Positions 1-14,037 of a stretch of DNA of 64,000 nucleotides are shown piece after piece. The position numbers were made by a program, and so were the translations under genes. Source of the DNA: Pachypanchax playfairii (lineage: Eukaryota; Chordata; Actinopteri; Cyprinodontiformes; Aplocheilidae); contig SSNP01000133.1 in the NCBI GenBank assembly GCA_006937955.1, positions 1 through 64,000 of the forward strand. The letters are read 5' to 3'. How positions within the stretch are numbered: the stretch's first letter is position 1; every line of letters begins with the position of its first letter. Under the pieces are notes generated by a model. That model did no database searches. It worked only from the letters and a program-made list of their open reading frames with translations, and was not told the DNA's origin.

Positions 1-63
1 GATTAGAAATTAAATGTTAACGAGCAGTTGGACAGGTGTACCTAATAAAGTGGCCGGTGAGTG
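1..63 (-). mobile_element. Terminal fragment of a Tc1-like transposon (runs off the left edge)
   Basis: The window opens inside a Tc1/mariner element. Read on the minus strand, the end begins CACTCACCGGCCACTTTATT and continues with the AGGTACACCTG stretch that I recognise as the terminal inverted repeat of a common fish Tc1-like family. The expected TA target duplicate is at 64-65. The inner part (about 1-33, with GTTAACGAGCAGTTGG) matches the 5' side of that family rather than the transposase-stop side. The transposase would therefore lie to the left on the minus strand. Only the terminal 63 bases are present, so intactness cannot be judged. The family assignment is from memory of the repeat, not from a search. 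Confidence 0.8.
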
Positions 64-1141
64 TAGTTTTCAACATGTTCAAGTGATTGCATGTGCTTTT
101 TCATGGGTTTTAAGGATTTTCTTTTGTAGTTTAAAATGCAACCATACAGAGAATCAATCTTTATATATATGTTGCACTTTTTAAGCAGCCAGATGACAAT
201 AATGCAGCACAAAAATTAAGAAAAAGAAAAGAAGTCAGAAAACATCAAACCAGCTGAGTTTATTCATAAATCTGTATTTATCTAACAACTGAAGTATAAA
301 CCAATCAGATTGGAGCTTATGTTCTTATGTATAAACAAAAATAGACTTCTGCAAGATAATGTTTGGTTTGTTTTCATTGTGATTCTCCAACTATTTCAAC
401 CATCTATCAACTTGTTTATAAACTTTCACAGTAAAACATGATAATTCTGTAGGTCTTTATATGTTGCAAGATATTTCAGACACAGTCCAGCGGATCAAGA
501 ATGTTAAAGTAGAACAAAAGTAAGGAGCAAATATCACTAAATATTGAGTTTTATTTAGAAATGTGTAATTTGCTGCTTGTCTCTTCCTATTTTCTATATT
601 ACAGGCTTCATTTACTCATTATTTTCTCATAACTTACCTTCTACCATTCCTTCATTGACTGAACGCTCACATTAACTTCTGCCCCTCCTCAAACACATTT
701 TCAATCACGGCAGTCAAATGTTAAATTTAGTTTTATGTCCATCTTACTAACTGTGAATATGAGGTTTAATCACTCGGTCATTTGGAAGTCTGGGGTTTTC
801 CTGCCTGATTTGAGACATTCTCCAAGGAAAGCTGTGACATCTGATTGATTTTAATTCATGGTGTTGCCTCGTTTTCATGCTACATCTCACACAGTGTTTA
901 TAAAAACTGAAATAACTGATTTTCTTAGTCATTAAATGTTTAAAACTAACAGCAACACAGAGCTTAATCCATGAAAATCTGTCAACAATTGACTAATAAC
1001 AATGTATTTCCTCAGTCATCTGCGTATTAAAGCTGGGAAACCGCAGGGTGATGAGTAAATGTGTTTGTTGGGTACAAGATGTTTCCCACAATGACAGAAA
1101 CTAAAGTAAATAAATGAAATTATTAATAATCTTATTTTGGA

Positions 1142-1157
1142 GGAGAGAGAGAGAGAG
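1142..1157. repeat. (GA)n microsatellite, short
   Basis: About eight GA units in a row, ending in GTGAGTC. Short simple-sequence tract with no visible association with a gene. Confidence 0.9.
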
Positions 1158-4100
1158 TGAGTCTAATGTTGCTAAGCAACTAATAAGACAGACAGGATTA
1201 TTAGGGGGAATCAAATTTCATTAATACACTTCAGAGGACGTTCATTTTCATGCACAACAGATAAAAACAGTTTCCAGCATGTTTAAAAACGTGATGCTTA
1301 ATGACAGGAAATGTACAAATGCAGCAGGTTACTATGGTGATTTTTAGTTGTGTTTCTGATTAAGAATCAGGAATGAAATTCATTATTCAGGAGAAGTAAT
1401 ACCGACAGAAAAGTGTTACCATCCAACCACCCACTGGCCTCAGTGTCTCCATCAACAACAAACAAAAGGGCTTTTCAGTCCTGAAAAAAAGACCTTAAAA
1501 TAAACAGCTGAGAAGAGAAACACCATAATAAGAGGTTAGGTCACTTGTATTATGCTCCTTGTCTTCATTTAAAAATAATAAATTAAAAGCACTGATTTAG
1601 TCATAAAGAAATCCATTTAAATACTTTAAATCACTGAAAAAATACTTCAAAGTTCAGTGAAATATCAGTAGTTCTGGTAAACATTTGATCAGTTTTCTGT
1701 TCCTGCTACCGTGAAGCTCAAGGTGTTATTTTTAGTCTCTGATCCGAAAGCCTGAGCCAACATTCAAGGCTGGGCCTTTCTGACCAGTAATACTTTAAAA
1801 TCTTTGCATCTCTGATAACGATGTAAACAATCAAAACATCACAGTGAAACGGATTTACTGTACATTTCAGATTAGGTTATAAATCACATTATCAGTTTAA
1901 TATTTTACATTTATGGCAAAAAACATCTATATTTTACTTGAAATAATCCCATAATCCTTTAATCACATTGATATTAAATGTAAATTGTAGCAATTTGCCT
2001 GATTTAACCATTTTATTGCAGATTCTGCCTCAACATTACTCTCTCAGAGCAACTCGAACAGATATTGAAATTCTTACAAGGCCAACTTACATTATAAAAT
2101 GAACATCATACTGTGGTATTTAATAGGTTTTTTGTATTTCTAGACACAGAGGCCTTTGAGTACTTGTTAAGAAATGCTGTACTGAGTTGAAACCTAAAAA
2201 TCTTTTCAAATAAAATCTGAGTAAAACACTGCACTCTAGTTGAATCATTTTTTTAACATTTATCATTTGTTTTGTCGCAACACTTCAGTCTTGCAAGAGA
2301 AATTACTTCCATTTTCCTCAAAAGTCAACTTAAAGCAGCAATGAGCCGAACACACGAACAGTTAGAGACGGATACAGTTTTGATAACAGAGTCTAAAGGA
2401 GAGGAGAGAAAGAGAGAGAAATCATGTAAGACACTAACACTCAGGAGAGAAGGACAGGAACTATTTTCGATGAAGGTCTCTCCATTTATCTCTTTTCATT
2501 GTGGCCCCTGCTGACACAGAAAGAATTATGCAGGTTCGTATTGTGGCGGGTCATGTTCAGCCCTTGAGCTCATCTTTAAGATGTTTACAATTAGCTGACA
2601 GATTTTTCACATAAAATCTACAATTTTTTACTGATTTGTTTGAGCAAAAGTGCTTTCCTCTCAGTCAGACTGAGAACAACAAGAGATTTTACAGAAGTCA
2701 CATTTCAGAGGACTTTTTGTAGGGAGTTTTGGTGCATTTGACATATCTGCAGTAAAGATTAGGTTAGTGCTGTAATGATTTTTTTTTTACTTTTTAAAAG
2801 TTTACAACAGAAGTATGTCTGTATCTGTAAAGATAAAGTCAGTTCCTGATGACGGCGTGTTAAAATTCAACCACTTCGTGTACAGTAAATTAATGAAAAG
2901 ATCAGTGTACTGCAGCCTGAAACAAGGCTTCCAAAACGTTGAGCTGAAAACAGCCAGCAGATCTAAGAATAAATATTAAACTCTCCACAGTGTAAATAAA
3001 TCATGTATCAAATAATGTCCTTGGAATGGCTGATCAACTGTAAATACAAATATACTGGTGACAGCAGCTTTAAAATAAAAAGTATTTACTGCATCCAATG
3101 AATTTAATGAATTAGTGAGCAGAGCAACACAATCGTGCCACTACGTTCCTATTTTACAACATAAACCTAAACTAATTTATAAAAAATATAACCCTGATTA
3201 GCACCATCAACTGAAGATCGATAGACAGAGTAATTATTTACTTGTAAGTCAAAAGCAAGGTTAAAACATACAGCATAGAGTTTTGTTGCAGTACAAAGCT
3301 GTCTATCTTAATTTTTAATTCAAGACTATAAATTCTACTTCCTTTGCTAAGTGCCTTTTTATAAAGAAGCTGGAGCATGTTTGAAATTAACAGAATGATA
3401 AAGGATGATGCAAATCAAAACAACCAGGAAGTGGAAGGATGGTTAAAAGCAGTCAATAAATCAGAACTCCCAGGGAAACTCAGAGCTTTGATATCCAGGA
3501 CAGGATCCTGAGACGGTTGCTGGTATATAATTTCACACTGTCCACTGTGGCTTTGAGAAGAGGATCATCTGTCATCTCTGAAGGTAGCTGGAGCTGCCAA
3601 GAAGCTTTAGCAGCAGTGCTGCAAAAACAAGCAAATGGCTTCTGACCTTCAGAAGAAGTTTTTGTTCTGTCATGTATGAAAAGTGTTGCAATCAAATGAC
3701 ATAAAAGTCTCTCCCAAAAAATTAATTAATTCAATAAATAAAATGAATAGGGTAGAAGACAGTCAACAAGGCTAAATCTCCCGTCACAGTGTGTTGGCAA
3801 GCAGAGTGGCAACAGGCTGAGCTGGACTAGGCAGCATCTCAACAATCCACAGTAAAGCCAAGGGTAAATATAAGCAGGACCAGGTCCAGAGTGAAGTAGG
3901 ACCAGGTTTAGAGGAGCTGTATGAGGCAGAATGGTTGTGTGGACAAGATGGCAACTGGCACACTAAAATCATAAGAGGAAGGCCAAACTCTTGTATTGCA
4001 GTCTTCACCTGGATGGTACAGGATGTTTTATCAATCCCATCAAACTTTAAGGTAAATCATTCGTGCACATCTTCAGCAGCTTGCTAAAAAGCACTTGGGA

Positions 4101-7100
4101 AAAGATGCCATTGTTGGTTCCAAGTGGTAAGAGTTGTCTCTGAGTCTGTTAGTGGCATCTTGAACAGGCTGAGCATCTTACAGCAGTAACATGCTACATT
4201 AAATATGTAGGAGTGTGGGCCTATCATGTGTAGAGGGAAGCCCACAGCATTTCTAATACATATCTGAAGACCCCAGCAGTATCCCACAAGGACCATTTAC
4301 ATTCTGTTTGGTTTTTTATGTGGTAGCAGGAGGCCTTGCAGGGGCGTGTAAAAGATGAGCCATAAGAAGATCTTCAGATTTTACAGCAAAAAGCTTCATG
4401 ATGGCTGTGACTCATGACAGAACACTGACCAGAAAAAACCCCACCCATCTGATGGAAGAAGGTCTGAGGTTGAGAAAGGCAAAACCAGCAAAGACTCCTG
4501 GAACCAGTAGTGCATGTAAACATTCATGGATACACCATAAACAAACATAGATTTATTAAAACTTCAAAATTAAAAAGGCCGCCAGCTGTTTGCACGATTA
4601 AGAACACACAACCTTCCTACCTTTTGTCCCCTTTACGTGAACTCAGCTGCAATGATGACCCACAGCAATCATGCTAGTGCTAATATGACAGCCCAAGTAA
4701 TCACCCCGGATCTACTTCGTTTCACTAAATACAAGTTGGACACGCTGCCACTTAGCTGAAGTTATTTAGACAATCTTTTGTTTGCCAGATGAAAAACGTA
4801 GGTTTTAACAAACACGCTGCACAAACTTTACTTCACTGTACATCTTTTTTTTTCAGCTCATCACTGTGTACACCCTCTATAATTAGATGCCAGTCATAAT
4901 GATGATAATCTTTGTAGTGGTGTTTGAATTAGATTAAGGTTCTGTGTGAATTAGATTTCAATCTCCAAACAGCCTGGTGTAGGCGAACATCGTTAGGTCG
5001 GCTTATGAAGCCCTCAGACGCTCCATTAAGTTGTTTTCTAATAAATTTAGAAGTGTGTGTGTTCAGAGTGTAAATACCAGAGAAACAGGAACGCAAGCTC
5101 TGCAACTAATGTATTCCTCCTGAACCTGCCTCCATACATGAGAAATATACAACAAAGAAATCCATCTTGCTCTTTCTTCAGCTGCTGGAGGACACGAGAG
5201 AATAACACATACATCTTTATTAGACCCGTGGCAGAGAAATGCTTTATTATATATTTGACTTTGTGCAGAGACTCTGTTTTTAGATGTACGGTTCAGTAGC
5301 TGACCCTTCTGCGCCCCCTCCCTTCCTTGAAAGCTGTGGAAATAATCAACAATAATTTTGATGTTCTATTTATAAGAAAGAAACTGCTTTACATGAGGCA
5401 CAACACATTTCGTCTTTGAGAGTAAATAGTGTATATTTAAAGGTAAACTGGATACTTCAATATAAACATATTCTATAGATGGAGATTTTCCGTTTCTTTT
5501 GTAAGACAACTTTACGGTTTTGTTGAAAAGGAGATGCTTTTCGTGCCTTTCTTTGCAGACAGTTTTGACTGCTCACGGCAGTCTTCCCCCGAGCGTGGAT
5601 TCTAAAGATAATTTACATCTACAAAGATGAAAAGGACAAGTCCTAACTTGGAAGGAACAGAGCTCTAAATTTGTGGCATATTTGCCAAACATTTCATGAT
5701 ATAACAGAACTGTGTTTGATGGTGGAAAAAGATTTGAATGGAATAAAAACACAAACTCTTATAGTGTCGGTCCTTGAGACTCCAGCAGCTTTCTCTCAGC
5801 ACGTCCGAGTCTTACAGACATTCGCTGACCACACAGACATGTATTGTTCATGGCGGAGGCCCAGATAGTCCTTTCTTCACAGGCAGTGGCCTCAATAGAC
5901 CATGATGCATTGCAGCAGCTTCTAATTCAATGGCATATTGGGCTCTATTTGCTTTTTTGTGAATATTAGAGTGGAAGGTACAAAATACTACATGTTCTCC
6001 TTAACTGATAAATGCTGAGCTGACCAGAGTCTGTGTGACGTAACCTAAGCAATTTTAGTACCCTTAGTGGCAGATTTTGTTACTGCAGCAGATTAAACTT
6101 ACACAGTCTTTTAAAGACAGTTTCTTATTGGATGTTCATAATCACATGGAGAGGTCATAGGTCAGGTCGGCTATTTTTATTTTGTCAGGATAGATGTATA
6201 TTTCTGTCCCAGTTCTAAATTGGAGTAAGTTTAACAGATGATTGATCTCGCATTGTGTTACCATGTGTTCCTTAGTTTTATGATGATACAGTAAATGGAT
6301 GTACTGTAAAAGCTCTTGAACAGCAACAGGATTTTAAATGTACACCTGTGTGTTTTATTTACAGTTTCACAAAATTGTTCTGGAAACACTGTAAGAAACT
6401 TAACAATGAAGATGAAGACAAACAAGTAAACGGCATTCAACTTTACTTCCACATCTCCGTCATCATTCAGCTCTTGCAGTATTCAGGACACTTGTTTAGC
6501 TTTCTGTCACTACGTATTCAGCCTAATGCATAGGGGACAGAATATTCTGTGTGGCTGTTGTCTCGTGACATTCATTCAACAACTCAAGATTACCAAGTTA
6601 TTTCTACCTGCTGAACCTGTAAGTTCCTGAAGAAGTTCCAGTTCCCACCCTGTTAGATCTGCATCTCATATGAAAGACATCCTTTAAGTATTCTTCTACT
6701 GGAACGTTCTCTAAGTGTGATGCTTTCTGGAAACACTCAGTTTTAAAAAGAACTATTTTGCCTGAAGGATTCCAGCATCTGGACCACGTGGGGTCTTCTT
6801 GTGTTGTCAAGGCAGCAGTTTCGGGGAAGTTCTGCTTTTTTAGCACTTCAAATTTCCACTTCTAGTCTTGTTTTGTTGTAAGCAGACAAAATGTTTCTAA
6901 AAGCTGATGCTAGCTTTGCTTCAACCTTCGTGGAAGCAGTAGTTGATTTAGCAGAGCAGAAATGAAGTGAAGCAGTTGAAGATTCGGTTCTTTGTGGTCC
7001 TTGTTTAAGGGTTTTGATTAGTTCCAGAGAAGGAACTCTGAAGGCCATTTCTATATGTGATGAGTAAATGTACAAGAAGACTACATTTCCACAGGTGGAG

Positions 7101-10100
7101 GGGGATTTCTAGAAAGATTCAAGAACAACGTTCAGCAAAATATCAACTACTTCCTGTGTGCACGGCAACAGAAGACTGAAATTACTTGAAGATTATGACG
7201 CAAATTCAAAGAGTTTCATTCATCTCACAAAGGTATTTATCATGTAAGAGTTAGAGTAACATTCTCAGCTCCACTAATAGTGAAACTATAAAACACAATC
7301 TCTACAATAGTTAAATGCTTAAACAGTCACAGCAAAAAAAATCATATTAACTGGTCATAAATAGTACCAATAATATTTGTATTACTTTTGAAATAATCAA
7401 TTTATGTTCAATAAGTATTTTACTGTAGAATCAGACCAAAATGAAACTCAATCTGACTTGCTGCATTTGATGAAGGTGATCGACTATCATGCAGAAATGT
7501 AATCCAAAACAAAAAAAAACATTACAAATTAGACGATGCAACAATTTTATGAGTGTAAATCTAAACAAGAAAATATGGAGGGTTGGAGATTCAGTTGTAA
7601 AATGTTTCCTGTTGCACCATCACAGACAGATTATGATGAAGTGAACCTGATGCATAAATGTGCTGTGGAATAAGTGGCCAGGTACCACCAGAGAACTCCT
7701 AAATGTTTATTTTACCAAATCCAAGAGAGCTGCTCTTATTTTCAAGTATGCCATGTGAAAACTGATTATTTCAATAAAAGGCAGGACTAAAAGCGGCTGG
7801 TGGCTGCTTTCAGGTATGGTGGTCGTCTTCCATTAGTGGCTTGACGGATGTCTGTACAACAAGACCCTCCAAGTTCAGGGAACCTTTGTTAGTATGTTAC
7901 ATGTGAGCTGTGAAACTGTTCATGTTTTACCATTTCCTCTTAATATAATGTCACCAGCCTGAGCGTGGCTCTCAGCACTCCATCATTTTGCACATCATGT
8001 CCCAGGAAGGAGAACAGATTTGACATAGAATGAACTCATATTATAGGCATATTTAAGTTTATCCCAGTATATTCTGAAAGGATTTCAGCGTCTCAGCAGG
8101 GCTTCATCACTGTCACAGCAGAAATTCTACTTATTAACTAGATCTGCATGCTAAAAGCCACACTGAGGACATTTTGTCTGTTACTGTTCAACAATAAAAG
8201 AGAGGTGGGTGGGTAAGCAACAGTGTTCAGAAAGTTAAAGACTGTGGTTGGTTGCAGAACAAAGCCGCCAGTCGTAGAAATAAAACATTTACGGCTTCAT
8301 TTCCTAAAAAATTAGGACGAATTGCACAAATGAACATTTCAACACCTCCGCCCTTAGTCATAAAAACCTTGCCTCGGAGGAAGCCTCTGTGTGTGTGAGG
8401 CAGTCTTTGTGAATAATTATACCTCATACTTGCAGAAGGGTCATAAGATGTGTCTAAGAGGCAGAGCTCTTGCATAAATAAAATTATTTATAGGAGGAAT
8501 TTTGGAACTTGTTGCTGTGACACCTTTCACTTGGAAGCATGAGTTTTTTAAAAAGGTCTGGACCTTTGGGAGACAAAGCAGCAGTATTTTAATCCATCTG
8601 GTAGATTTCCATGCATCTACACAAAAAGAAACCATTATCTGTAAATATGTTAAGACTGTAAAAACTCTCTAACTTCAAAAACTAGCACCTCCAGTCCACA
8701 TCTAAACTGTGTAGCATCAAGCTCTAATCAACTGCAGACAAGTAAAGAGCACAACTGGTGCAGACTGACCAGTAATGGAAGGAAAAATGAAATGTCATTC
8801 AGTTAAATCAAATGTCACAGACTTTTAACACATGCTGTTTTCACATGGGAAGGTGCAAAACAGCATGATGGGTCACTATATTCTTTACGTGATGTTTGTT
8901 TTATGTGCACATTCTAACTTTAATTTATCACGAGTGGTGCATCATAAATAAGGAAGAATAGCAGGACGGAGTCTCCAGGCAGGGATCTTCAGAATTCAAC
9001 GGTATCCTACCAAGAAGATACAAACGCTGCAAATGTTTTATAAACTTTAAAAAATACTTTTAATAAGATTCATTCAAACACTTCTTGTACCACGTCTTCT
9101 CTGGTAAAGGTTGTGCTCAGTAGTGAAAGCGAGTGAAGAATATCTGAAGCATTAGTAGAAACTTTGACTCTGAACTGATGTCACAACTTATTTTACTAAA
9201 GAGTAAATAATCTTATTAGTGACAAGCAGTTCAGATGTCTGAGGTGCAACAAACATCTCCTGGACATTTTTTCAAAAAGGTAAATAAAAGAAATAGAAGC
9301 TTCTGCTTTAATATTTAGAAAATCCTTAACATCCTAAAAGCCTATCAATTATTTTTAAGTGGAATGTAAAAAAATTCGCCTGAACCTGATGAGGAAGATT
9401 ATACCGATACTTTAAGTGTATTTTTCTCCTCCTTTGACCACTTTGTCTGTTACACACTAAAGAAATGTCAGAACTAGAGGTTATTCTATCTTGAGAGGTT
9501 TCCTCAGGGCCATGTCTGCTTCTGTGTGGCCGCTTTAAGGCCTGGTTTAAAGTCTGAGCAAAGATAAAAGCCTGGGGGATGGAAGAGCACGGGGGGGAAG
9601 GGGGGGTATGTTATTTGTCATTGCTTGTTAAAAACAAACTGTTGCGGATCAGTGACGCTCCCATGCTTTTAAATCCAAGACCTCTGGCCTTGATCAAAAC
9701 AAGTGAGCAAATGAGACCCTCCTAACCATAATGAGAGTCCTCACACCCCCGACACCTTTCCTTTTGGACTGTGACTGATGCATGGATATCATGCAATCCA
9801 TTAGGAAGCTTTCCTCAGGGCATTTTGTCATCATGTTAAGGGTCAAAACAGCTCTCAAAACACCATCTTCATAAATTTGCAGCATCATTGGAATGTCCTA
9901 GACACTCGGAAATGTTTCTTCATCTGTAGGGATGCTTCCCTCTGGGTTAAAGAGGAGTGGCGATGTCCAGTCGCTGCAGGAAGGAGCATTAGCAGACGTC
10001 TGAAAGGGCCGTTAAAACACAGCAGCAACTCAGACATATGGCTAAGAATATGCTGGGCAAAATGATGTAAATTATAGATAAGTGCTATTCAAATGCAGCC

Positions 10101-11748
10101 TCTGAAATCAATGAAAATGACTTTTAGGGACATTATCTTTGTTCGACTTTATATGTCAGTTAAAAGGCAATTTTCATTAGTGTGTGGTCGGAGTAGAAAA
10201 CCTGTTCTGTCACTCCACATCAGCATCTGATATTCAAGTCATAAAAATACAAATGGAGCCTTTTCTTTTCATTAAATGCTTGTAATTAATTTCTTAAACA
10301 ACACAGTTTTTTCTTTTTTCTCCAGACATTCATTTTATTGGTCTGCAGAAGAATATCTTAGTCTATTCAGAATTAGCACAATTAACCAAAGCTAAATAAT
10401 GATCACCAAGCTGTTTAAGATTGCTTCTGGCACTTTCTTCTCCATTTCAGTAACATTACATCTAATTGGCTGACAATACTGAGCCCATATTTGTTCAATA
10501 TATGAACACATGAATTATTGATATATGCTGGCAAATCCGCTGCCGTTTCCTTTGAGTACTGTCATATTTTTCAAAATGGTAGGTAATGAAAAGAGTGAAG
10601 ATTTTTCTCTCCAAAACGCCCCTCTCCAGCTGTCTGAAGTCTTTTTAAAAAGTAATGTCTGACCTCTCTGCTGCCACTTGCACTAACAAAGCAATAGCAA
10701 ACTTCTTGGGAAAAAAATTAGTCACTGCTGAGATGAAAATTAAAACTTTTACTGACAAATCATGAAAAAATTTTAAGCTCCACCAGGATACAACTTATTT
10801 TGGTGGCAATATTTTGAAAAATCTCTGATGTAGACTTCTTACTTTTACTGTGACACTTCAAAGAAGCTGGATTTTGACAATGAGGGAGCCGGGTGTGAAT
10901 CTCAGCAGCACAGGGAGAAGCTCTCTTTAATTTACTCTGAGTATAGAATAACACAGAATCTAAAATAGCTCAGGTGCTTCTCACTGTAGCTGATCCCAAA
11001 GCCTGTGTGATGCAATAAAAGAATAAGTGCAAATTCTCTCTGGTCACAGCGACACAAAAAGGAGCTCCAGATGCCAGAAGTGTGTCATACGTGACAAGAT
11101 GAGTCAAGTGTTTGTCAGGGGCGTGTCCAGATCAGAATATTATGAGCAGTATGTACAACTAACTCTGAGTTTATCTTCAGTTTGACAACTAAATTCAAAA
11201 TGATTCAGACTCCTCTTTAATGTAAAGAATGAAGGTGAAGTGGAAGAGTTTAACAAACGGACTGAGCTGTGGGTGCTGAGGGTCCTACCTCTCAGAAGCA
11301 AGGTGATCCACAATTTCCCTTCAGTTGGAGCTCAACAAGCACCTAAAGAGAAAAAACCCAGTGGTTTAGAACAAGCTGCAGTTGTTGTTACAAGGTGCAA
11401 CATGTGGGGAAATAATCATTTCATTCTCATTTGCAAAGAAATAAACAGTCTCTAGTTTATTTTGAAAGAAAGAAGCAAAATTTCAACAAAACCATCAAAA
11501 CGCATTACATCAAAGTTATTGATTTGTTTGTCCCTGAATGAAATGCATATTTGATTCCCAAACAAAACAAGACTTAATACTTGGCAAACGCAGCAGTAAG
11601 ATGCTGCAGTTTGACATCTCAAAGCCGCAGCGTTCTTCACAGAATAGATAACAATCTCCAATTTAATGTGTTGGTTTACAATTACGGTGCTATTCCTAAC
11701 TATTCTATCTTCTGCACATACTTAATCAGAAAGTACTGAATCAAAGGT

Positions 11749-11764
11749 AAAAAAAAAAAAAAAA
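11749..11764. repeat. A16 homopolymer
   Basis: Sixteen A residues. It could be the tail of an old retroposed copy, but no recognisable retroelement body lies upstream, so it is listed only as a homopolymer. Confidence 0.9.
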
Positions 11765-13880
11765 CACAAGAAAATCTATAAATGGTGAATTGAATAAAAC
11801 CTGTTGAATGAACAAAAGGAAATGCCTAAAATAAATAGTAATTGTAACGGCGTGTTTCTATCAAAACAGCTGTGAATGAGCTATACAAGTACAATTTGCT
11901 GCCTGAACTGACGTCTGCATTCCTACATGATGTTTGTTTTGTTTCTGTTATTACATCTAAATGATCTGAGATATCATCTGTCAGCTGCTCAGCTCTGCCA
12001 GACGCATCTCTAATCCTGCTTCAACAGTCTGCAACTACAGTGAGTCAAACTCTGACTCATTTTCACCTTTTCTTCCTTGTTTTTAATGTATAAACTGGGA
12101 TGAATGTACAGAGTTGTGCCTTTAAAAAAGGAATAAGTTTGGTCAGTTTGCTGGTTTCAGCTGTGAGGCGTGGATGATCAGCTCTCCTTCTGAATGAGGC
12201 CACACCCATCTTACCCATCAAAGACAAACAGCTGGCCTTCATATCAACACCTCAGAACAAAATCAAGCATCTTTCCAGACTTTACAACAAAAGATCATGC
12301 AAAGACAGATCAATCTTAGATGAAGCCATTTCTTTTCTGACAGCTGCTTCTGAGCTCCATATTGCTGCTCAGCCGCAGCATCATTTTCCTGATCTATCAC
12401 CCACTCAGAAAAACATTCTGCACTTCTTTGACAGCTTTTCTTGAAATAAGAAAGAAAAAAGAATAACCCTGGTCAACCTCCACTCTGCATTCTCCTTTAT
12501 CTTTTTGCTGACTGTGGAATAAGTAATATTGTTGACACTTTCTCCACCTGTGCAACACATTATGCCTCCATTTGCAGGGGTTGGAAAAGGTGAAGAGAAA
12601 GTAGACAAAGTTCAGCAGAGTTTAGACCAGCACTGACTGTATTATGCTCAATAGTGGCAAACCAGAGTCAAGGAGGAGGTTTGTGAGCTCAGAAAGTAGA
12701 AGGCACTTAAAAGGTTTTCATTGTGACTGAGGTCAGCGCTATTAGCCTGTAGCCAATGAAGCAAGCGACCGCAGGGCAAATAACTTTGTCTTTGAGTGGA
12801 TTTTGTGGGCGTTCAGCTGGCTGAAGAGGTCAAGCACATGTGCATGTAGATCCATCAAGAGGGTAGATTTGTTTTGTTTGTTTGTATTTCATCAGCCCCC
12901 CCCCCTTTAGTTACTTCAACAGCAGCTATTATTTTAAATATATTTCTGAGATTTCAGATATGTGATAATAATGTGCCCACACGTTTCTACAGAATCCTAA
13001 TTTATTATAATCAAGCCAAAAATCTCCTCAATGACTTCCTTCACTTATCTCTAAATGCCTGTGAATTTGTCACGCTTATGTCATTATGCTGTAATAAAGT
13101 GGAACAATGGTTCAAAATATCTCAACATGAAAAGGAAAAGAGCTCTCAATCGCATTTTGCCCAGCTTCCATAGATCTGCAGTTCTTTTTAAGTTTTTTTT
13201 TTCCCCAAGGAACCTGGATCCTGATAGAATCAGACAACCGTATCAAGCCACAGAGTGACACAGTCTTTATTACATGCATTGCGACTCATGGAGTCCATGG
13301 AGAGGATATGATGAGTTAATGGCAAGGAACCGTGCTTGATATGGGATGGGGTTGTTTGTTGTACCTCTACCATACTGCAGCAACTGTTTGATCAGCTGTC
13401 ACAGAGGACAGAACGGACCAGACAACCTGGGAGGGGTGCTAAACAAGCTTAAATCCTGCAGGGTTACTAACAACATGAAGCTGAACAGAAAGACGTCATC
13501 CAAACAGTTAAAGAACTAAAAAGAGTATAAAAGGAAGGAAATGATAAAAATTGCGTTGCAGATAAAACTACGGGTTGACTGAGAATAGTTTATAATGAAA
13601 CACTTCACTTCCAGAAGACGGGCGTGGCAGCGCTGAAACGTATGAACTAGAATGACTTCAATAAAAATTAGTTCACTGAACCCTGAACATGCCCAGATCA
13701 TGTTTGTGAAATGACTTTTTCATGTTAGTTGTATGTAAATCAAACACCTAAAACGTAATTTGATAAACATAAATAAAGAAAACAATAGCTGGGTTATGTG
13801 TAGTGGGCTGTGATAACTGTGTGAATTATTCACATGATGAAGACGACTCTTTGAACAAACACAGTTATGGGAAGAGCTAA

Positions 13881-13914
13881 GAGCTAATGGCTAGTCTGAG
13901 CTAATGGCTAGTCT
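13881..13914. repeat. 17-bp perfect tandem duplication
   Basis: The unit GAGCTAATGGCTAGTCT occurs twice in direct succession with no mismatch, so the duplication is probably recent, by slippage or unequal pairing. No gene is visible around it. Confidence 0.9.
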
Positions 13915-14037
13915 GAGAAGGGCAGAGACCAAAATGGATTGCTGTTGTCTCAAAACAACTGCAGACTAAAAGATTTCACTGTGGTTCATCAATCCATGTG
14001 AGACTTATTTTATAACCCTTTACACCACTGTCAACTT

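Larger units (their letters stand above)
66..14037. other. Long stretch with no supported gene; short low-complexity tracts only
   Basis: I found no host exon, transposon protein or structured RNA that I could support in this stretch. Open frames are short (about 60-110 codons), scattered over all frames, and lack recognisable domains. Minor features are a GA run, an A16 tract, a C10 tract at about 12896-12905 and a 17-bp tandem duplication near 13.88 kb. The stretch at about 10250-10560 looks unusually repeat-poor and rich in TAAT-type motifs; see the findings. Confidence 0.5.
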
